Shown: positions 33,173 to 45,201, numbered from the stretch's first letter. The stretch is 64,000 nt of DNA from Nymphaea colorata (GCF_008831285.2 NC_045151.1:1731544-1795543); one strand, 5' to 3'. Numbers and translations: made by a program. The notes: generated from the letters alone by a model not told the origin.

Positions 33173-36100
33173 GTCACAGAAAACACGTTTTTTTCAAAAA
33201 AAAAAAAGCGATAAATTAAATGGTTGTTTAAAACTTAAAAATAAGTTTTTTCGAAAAAAAATTAAAAACTTTTTCTTGCGGTTTTTTTCATTTTTTTCGT
33301 TCTTTTCAGTTTTTTTAATGCCAAACAGTTTTTTTGTCATTTTTCTATTTTTTATTTATTGCAAATGTACTTATCTTTTGATGATTGTGTTATTAGCTTC
33401 TCACTTATTTTATTTTTCCCCCATTTTTATTTTTTTAATATTTTTAAAAATTTACCGTATTTTTCCCATATTTTTCCCTTTTTTTAAGCTTGCCGTATTA
33501 TACCCGAGAAAAAACCTCAACATTTAAAACTTTGATACGTTATTTGTTATATATATATATAGTGTGCCACAAGTTTAATGTGTCTCGGTGTTTCCCACCT
33601 TAATACATTCGATCAACTGATTGAGACCAAAATAATTTGATGGATATAATCTACATAGCTTACTTAACAAATAAGAACCTTTGAAATGCATTATTCCGAA
33701 GCAGAAAAAAGGAAAATCAAGGGAAACAAAAATCAAAGTCCCATAATGCATCAAAATTTGATTGATTGAAAAGAACATACTTTCATTTCAAAAAATCATG
33801 GTCCAAAGAATAATTTGGAACAAGAAGCTATGTTGAATTTAGACGTAAGAAAATTACGAAACTAACACGTTTGAAAAAAGTACCACTATTTTGTGTTTCA
33901 AAGGTGCAACTTGTGTGAAGATAGGGGTTGCATCATAAGTTAAACACGATCTTCTATAGTTACACCCATGAAACTAGTTTCAGAGTTAGTTTCATATCAG
34001 AAAACCCGATAATCATAACATGTATTCTACCATATCATTTAAACATCCTTTGTGTGCTACTCATTATCCTAAATAAGTAATCACAAGAATACTGCTGAGA
34101 AAACATTGAAAAAGTAAAAGAATACTCACCTCCTTTCTTTTCTCAGCTCTCTCATTACATTTAAAATTGAAACTATATGAGGGAGTAGTGCTAACTCTCC
34201 GAGGTTTAGAACCTTCATTGTTGAGGTACCTAAATGTGCTTAAGGGTCCACTTTCATGATCAGCCAGACAGAACAAGACATTGTCCGTAAGAGGTACAAA
34301 TAGTAGGGCATCTTTTACCACAAACACCAATGCTAATAATAAGCCAAAGTAAGCATTATGACAGACCTAATATAATCAAGTAAAGAAAAGGTTATTGTAA
34401 GATTAATTTTAAAAGTCGGCATTTATAGAAGCTGTTTTCAAAAACTATGTGTAATAAGATGTACAGGCAAAAAAGCTTTTACCCTCTTGAGTTTGCTACA
34501 TAACTTCAGAGGAACAATATAAATATTGGTATTGGAGCCACATGGGTTTCCTAAAAGTACGATGTATCAGTGGACGCAATACCCTGTGTCTAACTATCAG
34601 TACTCTTAAAATATTTTATTTTAGAAAAAGTATGTCAAGTTGTCAACAATATGGGCTGTGGCTGCCAATTTGGCCAACTCAGGCCCTACATCGGCTGATC
34701 TTCTGAAGGCACTGCATCAGTGTTTGCATCATTGCATTGAAAGGATGATACACATCATATCGACAACAATGCTTGAGAGTTTGAGCCTTTTTTGTTTACC
34801 AATAGACCATGAGATACATGAAAAAGTGAATTGGTTCCTGATCTCCAGAATTTACCATGCAAACCTTTATATGACCAAAATAACCAGATAATAACAAAAA
34901 AGATAAAAACCACCAGAAGACTTTCAAAATTCGACTTTTCTTTGGGTTTGTAACTTGTATGAAAAGTGGATAATGGAACAATATAAAGACAAAAAAGATT
35001 GCAAGCAAGAGGATACGATGATGAAGACTCTGCATCTTCTTCAACTTTGAAAGGTGACCCTTGTTTTAAGGGCTTCAACTTGGTCTGTTCTCTGAAGCAA
35101 TAGGTGATGAATAAGAACCAAAAAGAAAGTGAGATTTATATGACCTACCAGAACACCAGTTGGTAGACAAAATCTTAGTGGGAAAACCTAAAAGTATGTA
35201 AAAGAGACTTACTTGGAGCCATCGGGTTGTAAAACCTTGGAGGTGGACAACGTTGAGACAGATTTTCCAAGTTTCTGTCAGAAGAAAATGGGTGAAATTA
35301 AAACGACCATATCATCATGGAAAACTCTGTTCTTCAGCGAAAGCAACATATAAAAGCATGTCGTAGTTTATAGGTGTTCCTCTAAGCCAAGAGGCAGAAA
35401 GAAAAACAGCCGCTTAAGAAAGTACGGGTAGAGGACCAAACACATGAACAGGTGTACTTGAGATTGTATGCGCAGGCTCTGATTCAATATGCAGATCTAC
35501 CCCATTGCCTTCAAAATCACCCAATCAATGGGCGACCTAGTGTTCCTATGATGGAGAGAAGTGTGCCTCGCATGTGCAACTAATGTGCATGAACCATTTG
35601 AAGCAGGAGAAGCTGCATCGCAGGACCACTTTAGTACACTTGACCTTTTTTTCAAAATTTACCCCAACCTTAGATCTTCGCAGCTTTTCATCAATAGGCA
35701 ATGCAGATTTGTTACTTTCCTGATTCCGGCATTTGTAGCTTCAGGTTTTTGGGATGATCAGAGTGGTTAGCTCTACTATCCTACATTACATATGCCTTAC
35801 AAGCCCCCTAGCCCGATGCTGAGTATAATAACCGAACTAACTAAACGGGAATCCAACATGTTAGGAGGACATTATAAAGGTAAACAATATAAACCAAAGA
35901 TGAAAAGCAGAGACATAATTCTATGACCAAATGGTAAATTTTTAATATTTTATGGGAGAGATAGAACCCTATGGGTTATTCGCTGTTGATGGTCTCAGAA
36001 GGCATGGTAAAAAATCCATCTCCCGCAATGGATTTTAGATGAATAACACCGACTATATATGAGAGATTAACTAAAAATCCATATATCACCTTAGCAGGGC

Positions 36101-36305
36101 TCGATTTCTTAACGCCTGAAGCATCAGTAGCTCCTGCTTTCCGGTCGGTCATGTTTTCTGATTTCCCATTTGGACGTTTGATGGCCGAACTTCCTTGTCC
36201 ACCTTCCATCTCCATAACTTTCCCATTGCCTGAGACGTTACCATTGATGCCGCTCGTGTGATTCACCTTCATTTCAGAATCTGACACAGCGTCGTCAACC
36301 TCCAT
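26994..36305 (-). CDS. WVD2-like (WDL) TPX2-domain microtubule-associated protein, seven exons
   Basis: By family these proteins bind and bundle cortical microtubules and affect cell shape and organ twisting. Coding exons on the - strand are 36305-36090, 35274-35213, 35091-35017, 34229-34130, 32594-32523, 32433-32323 and 27341-26994, all with GT/AG borders and matching phases (0, 2, 2, 0, 0, 0), for 327 aa. Exon 1 gives a low-complexity acidic/polar N-terminus of 72 aa. Exons 4-6 and the start of exon 7 form the TPX2/KLEEK domain: [54 protein letters not shown], then [16 protein letters not shown]. This domain covers about residues 125-230. The tail of about 100 aa is polar. Each exon junction restores the family sequence, so I trust exons 4-7 strongly; exons 2 and 3 rest mainly on phase agreement. 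A small missed exon before exon 4 cannot be excluded. The last intron is unusually long. Confidence 0.88.
27342..32322 (-). other. Very long last intron of the WVD2-like gene (4,981 nt)
   Basis: The intron lies between the TPX2-domain exon ending ELKK (GTTAAT donor on the - strand) and the exon starting IPPTRPRSP (GATGCAG acceptor). It contains an inverted-repeat element at 28401-28612 and an AAC trinucleotide run near 29835-29851. The only open frames are short and not recognisable. I see no nested gene. Confidence 0.75.
28401..28612. mobile_element. GGCTCCGCC-end inverted-repeat element inside an intron (212 bp)
   Basis: It begins AGCGGCAGAGCC and ends GGCTCTGTCCCT; the ends are inverted repeats matching at 10 of 12 bases. 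The core is AT-rich with GGGCCAA and TTGGCCCCC words near the ends. The same plan recurs at 39062, 45202, 45801 and 50701. Confidence 0.6.
32664..32711. repeat. (TC)24 microsatellite
   Basis: Perfect TC/CT dinucleotide tract in an intron of the WVD2-like gene. Confidence 0.97.
33102..33169. repeat. (TA)n microsatellite, about 68 bp
   Basis: Near-perfect TA tract preceded by a short TG/GT run, in the same intron as the CT tract. Confidence 0.97.
35275..36089 (-). other. First intron of the WVD2-like gene
   Basis: Bounded by AAG/GTGATA and TTCTGACAG/AAA on the - strand. No further exon with matching phase stands out, although a short missed exon remains possible. Confidence 0.6.
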
Positions 36306-38152
36306 TGATGATATCCTTCCCCTTTAGCACTAGCAATCCAAGAAGGTCCCCTTATCTACAGTAAAACAACCAATATTCCCACGTCACAAACAGTAATATA
36401 GTAAAAACACGCACAGCAGGCGAAGATCGAAGCAATTCTACAAAAGAAAGGAGAAGGGAACAAGGCTGAGGTATAATTACAAATCGAAGCACACATCTAG
36501 ACCAGACTCGAGAATGGTGAATCCAGAGGTCACTGTGCACAACAAGAAGAGCATTTAGTCCTAAAACGTCAATTTGAACAAAGCCATTATCCCAATGAAA
36601 CTACGTCGGGAAGTGAACACAGAGAATAAGATAAGACAATTCTTCCATATTCCGAAATTCCCGAGGAATCACAAGCTCAGATGAAGATTCTAGGTTAAAT
36701 GAAAATAGGGGGCCGGGATCACCAAAGGGAGATCTGTGAGAAATGCAGCAGGAAAGAAAATACCAATGAGGAAATTTCAAACAAAAAGAAAGAAGACCAA
36801 GGTCATTTACAGGAAAATGAATATCAGCTCTCGAGAAAAATCATCAAAAACAAAATAAAACCAGAGAGAGAGAGGGGGACACCTTGATCAACAGGAAAGG
36901 GCCTCTAAGTAGCTGGTTCGAATCCTCAGAAAGCAATCGTCCTCCTTCCCTCTCTCCGGTTGGAAGAATCGAGCCGAATCAATGGCAGGATTTAGAAAAA
37001 AAAAAGGGGGGTGGAGAAATGCGGAAGCCAATAAACAAATGATCAAACAATCAGAGAAGAAACGAAGGATCCTTCAAAAGCATCACTAAAACGAGGCCTC
37101 CAAGAGAGGGAGAGACCGACGGTGCCTGATGCGATTTTTCTTTCTCCTTCCCCGCCCTTCCCCTTTTTTTTTCTTTATTCAATTTACCAACGGAATTTTT
37201 CTTTCGAGAATTTTTATTTAAGGCCCAATATTTAACCGAAACCTTAAAATCGAAACTTTCTTTTCTACTATTTCCTAGACAAGCCTCACGAAGTCCACTC
37301 AGAAAGAAAGACGAGTTTTCACATAATGTCACGTTGGAACTGAAGAAAAAATTACGTTTTTCTACGTCGTCTTTTCCAATAGCAAAATTTTTGGCCACTT
37401 TCTACGTTCAAATTATAGAGAGTGAGGGGCTTTTTAGTAAAAGTTGAAAAAGTTTACAAGGAGATAGAATACAGGTGGTTTTTGGAAAACAATTATGAAA
37501 GAAGTTTTAGAAAATGGAAGAATTACCGAATTGCACCGGAAAATGCGGGCCGCAATCCACTGGCAACCTCTCTTTGAAATGGATGGGTATTTGTTGGTAG
37601 TAAGCTGGCGCCCTCTAGCCTCCCGCTCCAGGGGCCAGACCGTCTTTTTGGATCTTCTGTGGGGGTAATACTGGGAAATGTTCTAAAAATGAAAAATCGA
37701 TTGAAAAAACAGTTGCATGGTTTCTGTATCGGGATTTCCGAGGGCCACCTGAAAGAAACAAAAAAAAAAAAAAAAAAAAAACTTTGTTTTTTTCGGGGTA
37801 AAAGAGCATGGCGATAATGCCTACCACGTATTCTGACCATGTTTTTATTCCCTTGTTTAACGCTACATACTAAAATATATTTTTTGGCTTCAATTTTTTA
37901 GTATGTTTGTAGTTTATATATATATATATATATATAAAAGAAAATTGTATGGTAATTCTAGTTTTTTTTAAATCACCCACTCAATTTAATTTGCACTTCT
38001 CATCTAATATGATGGAAAGAGAAAATATGATCAATATTTTCTTCATCTAATATTATTTTACACTTTTTTTTCTTGTCTTTATTTCATTATCCATCTGTTT
38101 TAGATAAACAGCGTTGGTAAGATGGTTTAGTGACTTTAAATGATATCATCTA

Positions 38153-38193
<41 letters not shown>

Positions 38194-38374
38194 TATGTGT
38201 GTGTGTATGTATGTAGAGAAAAGTCCAACATTGTATTTTCCTTACCTGCTGCCCACTAATACATGCTTTCATGTGTGAAGTCAATTTATATTTTATTCAC
38301 TTATATTGATACAAACTAATGAAAAAAAGATTAACCCAAAATTGTATAATCAAATTGTGCTTCTACAATCTGGC
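36306..38374. other. 5' region of the WVD2-like gene and adjoining intergenic DNA
   Basis: On the - strand this holds the presumed 5' UTR and promoter. A GA/CT-rich tract lies at about 36864-36878, common in plant core promoters or leaders. A run of 20 or so A lies at 37758-37780, a TA tract at 37916-37936 and a CT tract at 38157-38191. No other gene is recognisable. Confidence 0.4.
38157..38191. repeat. (CT)n microsatellite
   Basis: Perfect CT dinucleotide tract following short TATC units and followed by a TG run. Confidence 0.95.
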
Positions 38375-38865
38375 TAGGGTTGTTCATAAGCGAGTTGGAG
38401 CAGAGTTGAGTCAGCTCGAACTTCACTAGTGTGCCTTGAAAGGAGCTCGAACTTGGCTTGAGCTTGACTCGAGTTGGATTTCATTAGCTCGACTCGGCTT
38501 AAGTTCTTAAAACTCAAACTCGGCTCGAGCCGAAGATTGGCTTGAGCGGAGCCAAGCATTTCATTAAATAATATTTTTTTAAAAAAGAAGAGGCAACATA
38601 TAGACTTGAACATGGAACCTCCCACATTATACATACTATATACCCATTTGAACAATCTACATTTTTTGATAATTTTATGAGAAGTATTTTATATATTTTT
38701 TTTTATCGAGCATAACCTAGTTTAACCGAACTTGATTCATTTAGGTTGTCGAGTTCATTTCTTAACTCGAACGTGACTCGTTTAATAAACGAGTCGAGTT
38801 TAAGTCAAGTTTATCGAGATAGTTCAAGCCGAGCTCGAATTAGCTCGACTCATTGAACAGCCCTA
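38375..38865. mobile_element. hAT-like non-autonomous element, CTCGA-rich (491 bp), complete
   Basis: It begins TAGGGTTGTTCA and ends TGAACAGCCCTA, inverted repeats matching at 11 of 12 bases. The flanks are AATCTGGC (38367-38374) and AATCTAGC (38866-38873), an 8-bp target duplication with one transition. The ends carry AGCTCGA/AACTCGG words and the centre is AT-rich. It has no transposase. The end sequence and the 8-bp duplication support assignment to the hAT superfamily. Confidence 0.82.
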
Positions 38866-39061
38866 AATCTAGCAATCTTTACATTACACTTGCCACTTCA
38901 AATGGAGCTCGGAACGAGTTTAAGCTCAACTAGTTATATTAATCCAACGATTGACCAGAAAACCGGAAAAACCATCTTCATGACACAAAAAAATTAGTAA
39001 ATAGAGATTGAACACGACTTGGTTTCAGTTCGCTTCTCAGCTTTTCTGAGGTGGACTGGGA

Positions 39062-39482
39062 GCAGGGGCGTAGCCACATTTGGACTTGTGTGGGCAGTTG
39101 CCCACAGAGTCCCATAAATTGTGTCTATACACATATTGGATCGTCTCATAGAATTTATTTATTTGTATATTGATGCCCTTTATTTATACGTCACGCCTGT
39201 CATTCATTTTACTATTAGTAATCTGATTTTTTTGAAAGGCTTAAAATTTTGTTACTTTTTGTAAGTGCTAGGGGGTGCCAAGATTGAAGCACATTCATTC
39301 CTAGGAGACATGAAATTGAATATGGATTCAGAATTAGATTTAATTTTTCATAAATAATATGATATGACAGCTTAACTTTCTACATATTTCATAAATTTTA
39401 ACTGGGGCCAAATTAAAATTTTTGAAAATATTAACCAGTAAATTTTTATTTTTCAAAATTAAAAAGAAGACTATGCCCCTGC
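39062..39482. mobile_element. GGCTCCGCC-end type inverted-repeat element (421 bp)
   Basis: It begins GCAGGGGCGTAG and ends CTATGCCCCTGC, inverted repeats matching at 11 of 12 bases. The interior is AT-rich with TTAAAATTTTG words. I see no clear target duplication. It is non-coding. Confidence 0.6.
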
Positions 39483-40025
39483 CTGCCACTTGTTTGGCCT
39501 CCATTGGCAAGAGGCTTGAAAAGGCTGCAGCTTCCAACCGTTGCCCACCATATGATTGATATGTAAATAATAAAAGACTGAAATCTTAATTTTTTTTATT
39601 TTGTTAATATAAAAATTACTTAAATTCACCGACATAGGCCTGTGCATTTTGGCTTGTATAGCCAGATATGTCATATCATTTGGAAAAATGAGACCTACTA
39701 AGCCCAAACTGATATTGACAACATCAGGTAATATACTCTTTCACAACATAATCTAGTTTCATCATTCTGCAGATTTATTCATTCTCAAGCCCTTGATGGA
39801 GGAGAAGCTCTAAAAGTAAATAAATCAAAGCAGGATGTAAGATGGAAAGTATAGACACAAGCTAGAACATTAAAAATATATGACTTGCATTTTAGTATGT
39901 ATATATGAGTCTTGGATGTTGACTCTAGAGTTACAAGATATCAAACAATCGCCAGTTTTTTTTTTTTTTAATACTCTTTTTTTACCTCTCCATAATTGAG
40001 GGGCAGAGAGAAGGGGGAGACACAC

Positions 40026-40081
<56 letters not shown>

Positions 40082-41129
40082 GTCCATTTGGCCTTCATAA
40101 CAGCACAAGATCAAACACTGGTAAATCGGCCACATTAAGATTGCCATATGAAGAGGTTCATTTGATACATGATTTCAATTGAGGACATGACTACAACACG
40201 CCACCCAACCCAAGTTTTTTTTTTTTTTTGTAGTTGGAACCAAAATTGCTAAGGGACGGGTTGAAATCCGTTGAACCAAGATCCTGAGCTTGGGTCTTCA
40301 AAGTGGTATTAGAGTACAATTCAACACTTGGATCTGAAGTCCCACACAGTGATGCATAGTGATGCATGTGTCTTAAGGAGAATTTATTGTAACACCCCAA
40401 AAGTTTAGTCTCATAAGAAAGAGAAAGAAGGAAGAGATCGAGCATTTTAATGAAGATCTTCATATTTTGAACTTAACATTTTGTTACTGAATTTGGATCA
40501 GACAGGGCGAGACATGATTTTGACGAATAATTGCGTTGGACCTTAAATTCATTCAGTATGCCATAACAAGATATCACTTACCAATTTACATCCCTAAATA
40601 TTGTCCTCTACTAATGTTTAATATAATCGCTCCTTCTATTGAATATATGCATTCAATAAAAGGAGAGAAAAACATAATTTTGTTGCGCATGCTATATTTG
40701 GTAGAAGTTACGTGTGTGGGTGTGTGTATACGTGCTGAACCATAATACATAACTTTCTGTTGTTTATAAAATTTAATATTCTTAAACTATAAAATTTGAT
40801 CTACTTATTTAGACGTTATACAAGGAGATTAGCTTGTGACAACTAATATTTATTGTCCAAATGTTATCTGATCATGTAAATAGATGTAGTGCTGGAGTCA
40901 CATATTGGCTGATATGTATAGTTGCCCACGCCAGCCCCAACATTTTTCTTTATTTGCATACATATGCCTCTAAATATTAGTAATCATAAGAGATTGTTGG
41001 GAGAGGTCACATTTTAACAAACACCACCTAAAAGTTTTTGACGTATTAATAGTGCCCATCAGCTTCTACAATTTTGAAATCCATTTAGTAAAGTTGACGG
41101 TTAAAACAAAAAAATAACTCAGTGACACT
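39483..41129. other. Repeat-rich intergenic DNA
   Basis: Holds a GA microsatellite at about 40032-40076 and, at about 40290-40400, the words GTGGTATTAGAGTAC and AACACCCCAAAAG, which look like a decayed LTR-retrotransposon leader and LTR end. The evidence is too weak to define an element, and no gene is visible. Confidence 0.35.
40032..40076. repeat. (GA)n microsatellite
   Basis: Near-perfect GA dinucleotide tract. Confidence 0.95.
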
Positions 41130-41400
41130 TAGGGGTGAACAACAAGTCGAGCTACTCTAACTTGACTTGTTAAAGCTCGGCTCGTAAACGAGTACAAGCC
41201 GAGTCATTTGCTTAACGAGTCGAGCTCGAGTTCATGAGTTGACTCGTTTAAATAATTGATTTGAGTTCGAACTCAACAAGTAACTGCCGAGTCGAGCTCG
41301 GGCATTAATCGAGTTTGTCGAGCCTTAATCAAGTTGATATATTCAAACGAGTTTACAAGTTTGTCAAGCCTTAATCGAGTCGAGCTCGAGCTCAACACGT
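41130..41400. mobile_element. CTCGA-type hAT-like element, right end lost
   Basis: The left end TAGGGGTGAACAA fits the family terminus seen at 38375, and the interior is dense in GAGTCGAGCTCGAG words. No matching right end is visible before the sequence passes into the 858-bp tandem duplication. Confidence 0.55.
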
Positions 41401-42202
41401 AACGATGAATATCAATTCTATTCAAACGAGTTTGTCGATTTCACGGCAGATAATAATGTCAATAGAACAAATTCGAATTGGAATTACCTAAATAACATCC
41501 ATTTTTTAGGATATACTCATTCAAACACAAACAAAGAAATGTTGTGTTTGAATCCAAATCTAAAATCTGATTTCACAATCCGAATCTGATATGAATATAG
41601 TTTTCACATTCATGTCTGAATTCGAATCTAAATTTGTCATTTCTTAAATCTGAATCCTATCTCATTTCTTAATCAGATATTAACTTTTTTTTTATATCCT
41701 AGGGATCAATCTGTTTATCCGAACAAGATATTTTGACATCCTTGATATTGAAACACTTAAAGGCCCACTACATATTTCTGCAAGAAAGCAAATCAAATGA
41801 AGTATGCCAGGGCGTTTAGCAACATGAACATTAACATATTGTTTCATTAGTTCACCACAATCTGAGGATAGATTTATGAAACACTGCATTTTAGTGTACA
41901 TGAATCTATTTAATCTTTGGAATAGATTTATGAAACTCAGTGTTAGTATTTTGTATTCATATAAAAGGAACAAGTGATGCCCTGGGACTAATAAAAAGTG
42001 GGGGGTGTTTTTAAACATTTGAGAACATGCTCTTGCATAAGCCTAGGCCCGAAAAGAACCAGTAATGTATCGAGCCAACCCGGGTCAGCTTGATGGGATC
42101 TGATTCAACTCGATTATTTTTTATATTATTTTTTTAAAATAATGATATATATTTTATTGTAAAAAATATGTTTTATATTCACAAAATGTTTATTTTATAT
42201 TT
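41345..42202. repeat. Tandem duplication, copy 1 (858 bp)
   Basis: Aligns along its length with 42203-43058. It starts AAACGAGTTTACAAGTTTGTC and includes an ATCCGAATC-type element and the left part of a GGGCC-type element. Confidence 0.88.
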
Positions 42203-43058
42203 AAACGAGTTTATGAGTTTGTCAAACCTTAATCGAGTCGAGCTCAACACGTAACAATTAATATCAATTCTATTCAAACGAGTTTGTCGATTTCACGGCA
42301 GATAGTGATGTCAATAGAATAGATTTGAATTAGAATGACCTAAATAGCATCCATTTTTTAGGATATACTGATTCAAACACAAACAAAGAAATGTTGTGTT
42401 TGAATCCAAATCTAAAATCTGATTTCACAATCATGAATCTAGTTTTCACATTCATGTCTGAATTCGAATCTAAATTTGTCATTTCTTAAATCTAAATCCT
42501 ATCTGATTTCTTAATCAGATATTAATTTTTTTATATATATCCTAGTTTTTCTGAACGGATCAGTCTGTTTATTCGAATAAGATATTCTGACACCCTTGAT
42601 GTTGAAACACTTAAAGGCCTACTACATATTTCTGCAAGAAAGCAAATCAGATAAAGTATGCCAGGGTGTTCAGCAACATGAACACAAACATATTGTTTCA
42701 TGAATTCACTACAATCTTTAGGATAGATTTATGAAACATTGCATTCTAGTGTACATGAATCTATTTAATCTTTATGATAGATTTATGAAACTCTAGTGTT
42801 CTTATTTTGTATTCATATAAAAGGAACAAGTGATGCCCCGGGACCAATAAAAAGTGGGGGGTGTTTTTAAACATTTGAGAACATGCTCTTGCATAAGCTT
42901 AGGCCCGAAAAAACCAGTAATGTATCGGGCCAACCGGGGTCAGCTTGATGGAATCTGATTCGACTCGATTAATTTTTTATATTATTTTTATTAAATAATG
43001 ATATATATTTTATTATAAAAAATATGTTTTATATTCACAAAATGTTTATTTTATATTT
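42203..43058. repeat. Tandem duplication, copy 2 (about 856 bp)
   Basis: Diverged partner of copy 1, with scattered substitutions and small indels by eye. Both junctions share an AAA / AAACGAG microhomology. Only copy 2 continues into the right end of the GGGCC-type element, so copy 2 holds the original right border. Confidence 0.88.
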
Positions 43059-43155
43059 AAAAAATATTTTTTATTTTAACCAAGAACTCAGGATTTAGGC
43101 ATTGGACCGGGTGTAGGCTCGAGTTTCAAGCATCGGGCCAGGCCTACAGTCTTGC
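42890..43155. mobile_element. GGGCC-type inverted-repeat element
   Basis: The left end is TAAGCTTAGGCCCGA and the right end TCGGGCCAGGCCTACA, roughly inverted, around a TATATTTTATTATAAAA core. Related sequences lie at 44705-44995, 52310-52450, 53096-53275, 56815-56985 and 57745-57972. The transposon class is not determined. Confidence 0.45.
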
Positions 43156-43232
43156 ATGCTGCCTTACCATAAATGACACTATATAAGCCTTCCGCATGGA
43201 TGTAGGTTCCTCGTCGGAATGCAACCACCTAA

Positions 43233-43490
43233 TTGATCTTGCCTTCTCCAACTTCTTCTTCTTTGCTCAAAACTTACAGTGGAAATGATTCTGTTGTTGT
43301 TGGGAATGGACAAAAATTACATACTTCACATGTTGGGGATGGAAGAATCCATTATAAACCGAACCCACTTGCATTAAAGGATGTTCTATACCTTCCTGAA
43401 ATGAAGCTCGATCTTTTGTCAGTTACCAAACTTACATCCCATTTTCCATACGAATTTGTATTTACTTCTTCTAGTTGTCACATCAAAGGA
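43233..43490 (+). pseudogene. Fragment of a copia protease/GAG-pre-integrase region
   Basis: The frame reads YSGNDSVVVGNGQKL, then LALKDVLYLPEMKLDLLSV and TSSSCHIKGS. The pattern of VVVGNG, LKDVLY-P and LLSV is the segment between protease and integrase of copia elements. No LTRs or other domains adjoin it, and a TA tract follows at 43575. Confidence 0.7.
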
Positions 43491-43573
43491 TCAGAGGAGC
43501 GGGAAGGTGATGGTCAAGGGAAGTCAGCGGGGAAGTCTCTACACCATGAACAATGACGGGTCTTCTGTATCTA

Positions 43574-43608
<35 letters not shown>

Positions 43609-45112
43609 TTGTAAGGTCTTCACATCAAAAGAATTTGGAATATGTTTTTGGACAAAAGGAAAAAAGAGAAAACTTAAGGATCGCATGATTTATTATATAA
43701 TATATATATGTATTATATATATATATAATACAGTGTTTGCTAGATGTCAGATCACTTGGTAAGGGATAAAAGCCAGGCTTCATAAATTTATATTAAAAAC
43801 TATTTTAATCAAAATGTGAACCTTCTAATGTGTTTGCTAAATTAATACAAATCGTGCTTTAGTTCATGTCATTTTTGTAAAACTAAATTTTTCCACAATC
43901 AAAATTTTGATGTTACAAGAGCCATTCATTTTTTATTATTAAAAAACATTATTTAAGTAATAGAATGACTAACTTAATACATGTTTCTCACCAAACCACT
44001 CTAAAGATCATGTCTATAAGTTGAGATTACAAAAAAATATTTTAATAATACAATAAAGTCAAACACATAATAAAATGGTTGAGGAGCACTAATACATAAT
44101 GTAAACGGCTGCTTAAATTGCCTCAATCAAGTTCAAGTAATGGATCATTGAAGAAAAGTATTATTTGAATTAATCAATTGGTAGAAAGCATCTCATTCTT
44201 TTATCTCATTTTGGTAAGAATTTCTGGTTATTGTTAGCATAAGCAACTGGTCACAGCGAGCCCTCAGTTCGCTTCTTTGGTTGGAGAGAAGTAAGAAAAG
44301 GGTTCAGTGACAAATCATATTCTACAATTTGGCAAAGCCATGTTTGGCGAAGTTTTTCATGTTTAGGTTTTGGATTAGACTAATTTGTTGCAAGGGAAAG
44401 CTAAAAATCAACGATGATAAGTCTTGATGCTTCGCCCAACTCTTGCATGTCTTCTTCATCAAATTCCCATTCTCAAAGGAAATTGGAAAAACAAGTTACT
44501 ACTTGTATGTGAATAATCGCTGGCCCAATATGAAAGGGTTCAAGATTGAAGATGACTTTCCGTTTGATTAATGAGACTTTGGTACTCATTAATGTACCCT
44601 TCGTTTCCCAAAAAAAAAAAAGAATTTGGCTAGTGATTAGATGTGGTCGCCTTAAGTTACTTCATAACTTCAATGAATGAATTCAACACATATATGTTTC
44701 CGACTAAGGCTGGGTGTCCAGTCTAGTACCCAATGGGTAGCAGGTACCTGGCCCCCTTGAGCCCGAGTTTGCGCTAAAAAAAAAGGAACAGAGTCAGCCC
44801 AATAAGTTATCAGGTTGGCCTACCTGGGCCTGACTAAGTCCGGTTCGATTCGATAAAAAATTTTAATACATATTATATTAAATTTTATATATAATTATAA
44901 TATGTTATTATGATTAATTATATTTATATATTATTTTATATTAAAAATATATGTTTTTTAATCTAATCGGGCCGGGCTGGGCCGATGCCCAGGCTTATCT
45001 CCAAGCCGTTTTTAAAATCTTTATGAATTAACTCGTTTCTGAGTTTGGCCATAAATTTGGATTCAAACGAAAGAAATGGTTAAAATATCTCCCCTGTTTG
45101 ATCGATTCTCTT
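43491..45112. other. AT-rich intergenic DNA
   Basis: Contains TA microsatellites at 43575-43605 and 43693-43731 and a GGGCC-type repeat at 44705-44995 (AATGGGTAGCAGGTACCTGG at its left, GGGCCGGGCTGGGCCGATGC at its right). No gene is recognisable. Confidence 0.45.
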
Positions 45113-45198
45113 GTTTGCCAAAATCTAAGAGGTATGGTTAATTGACGCCACTTGTGTTTGCCAAAATCTAAGAGGTATGGTTAATTGACGCCACTTGT
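45113..45198. repeat. Exact 43-bp tandem duplication
   Basis: Two identical adjacent copies at 45113-45155 and 45156-45198, starting GTTTGCCAAAATCTAAGAGG, immediately left of the inverted-repeat element at 45202. Confidence 0.95.
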
Positions 45199-45201
45199 AT
45201 G

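Larger units (their letters stand above)
32595..34129 (-). other. Fourth intron of the WVD2-like gene, microsatellite-rich
   Basis: Contains a 48-bp CT tract at 32664-32711, a 68-bp TA tract at 33102-33169 and T/A-rich low-complexity DNA at about 33185-33520. No coding sequence is evident. Confidence 0.8.

Noticed and set aside
36910..36932. GGTTCGAATCC B-box-like sequence
   Set aside because: No A box or complementary acceptor stem at the right distance.
40290..40400. Possible second gypsy leader (GTGGTATTAGAGTAC and AACACCCCAAAAG)
   Set aside because: Too short and degraded to define LTRs, and no coding remnants lie nearby.
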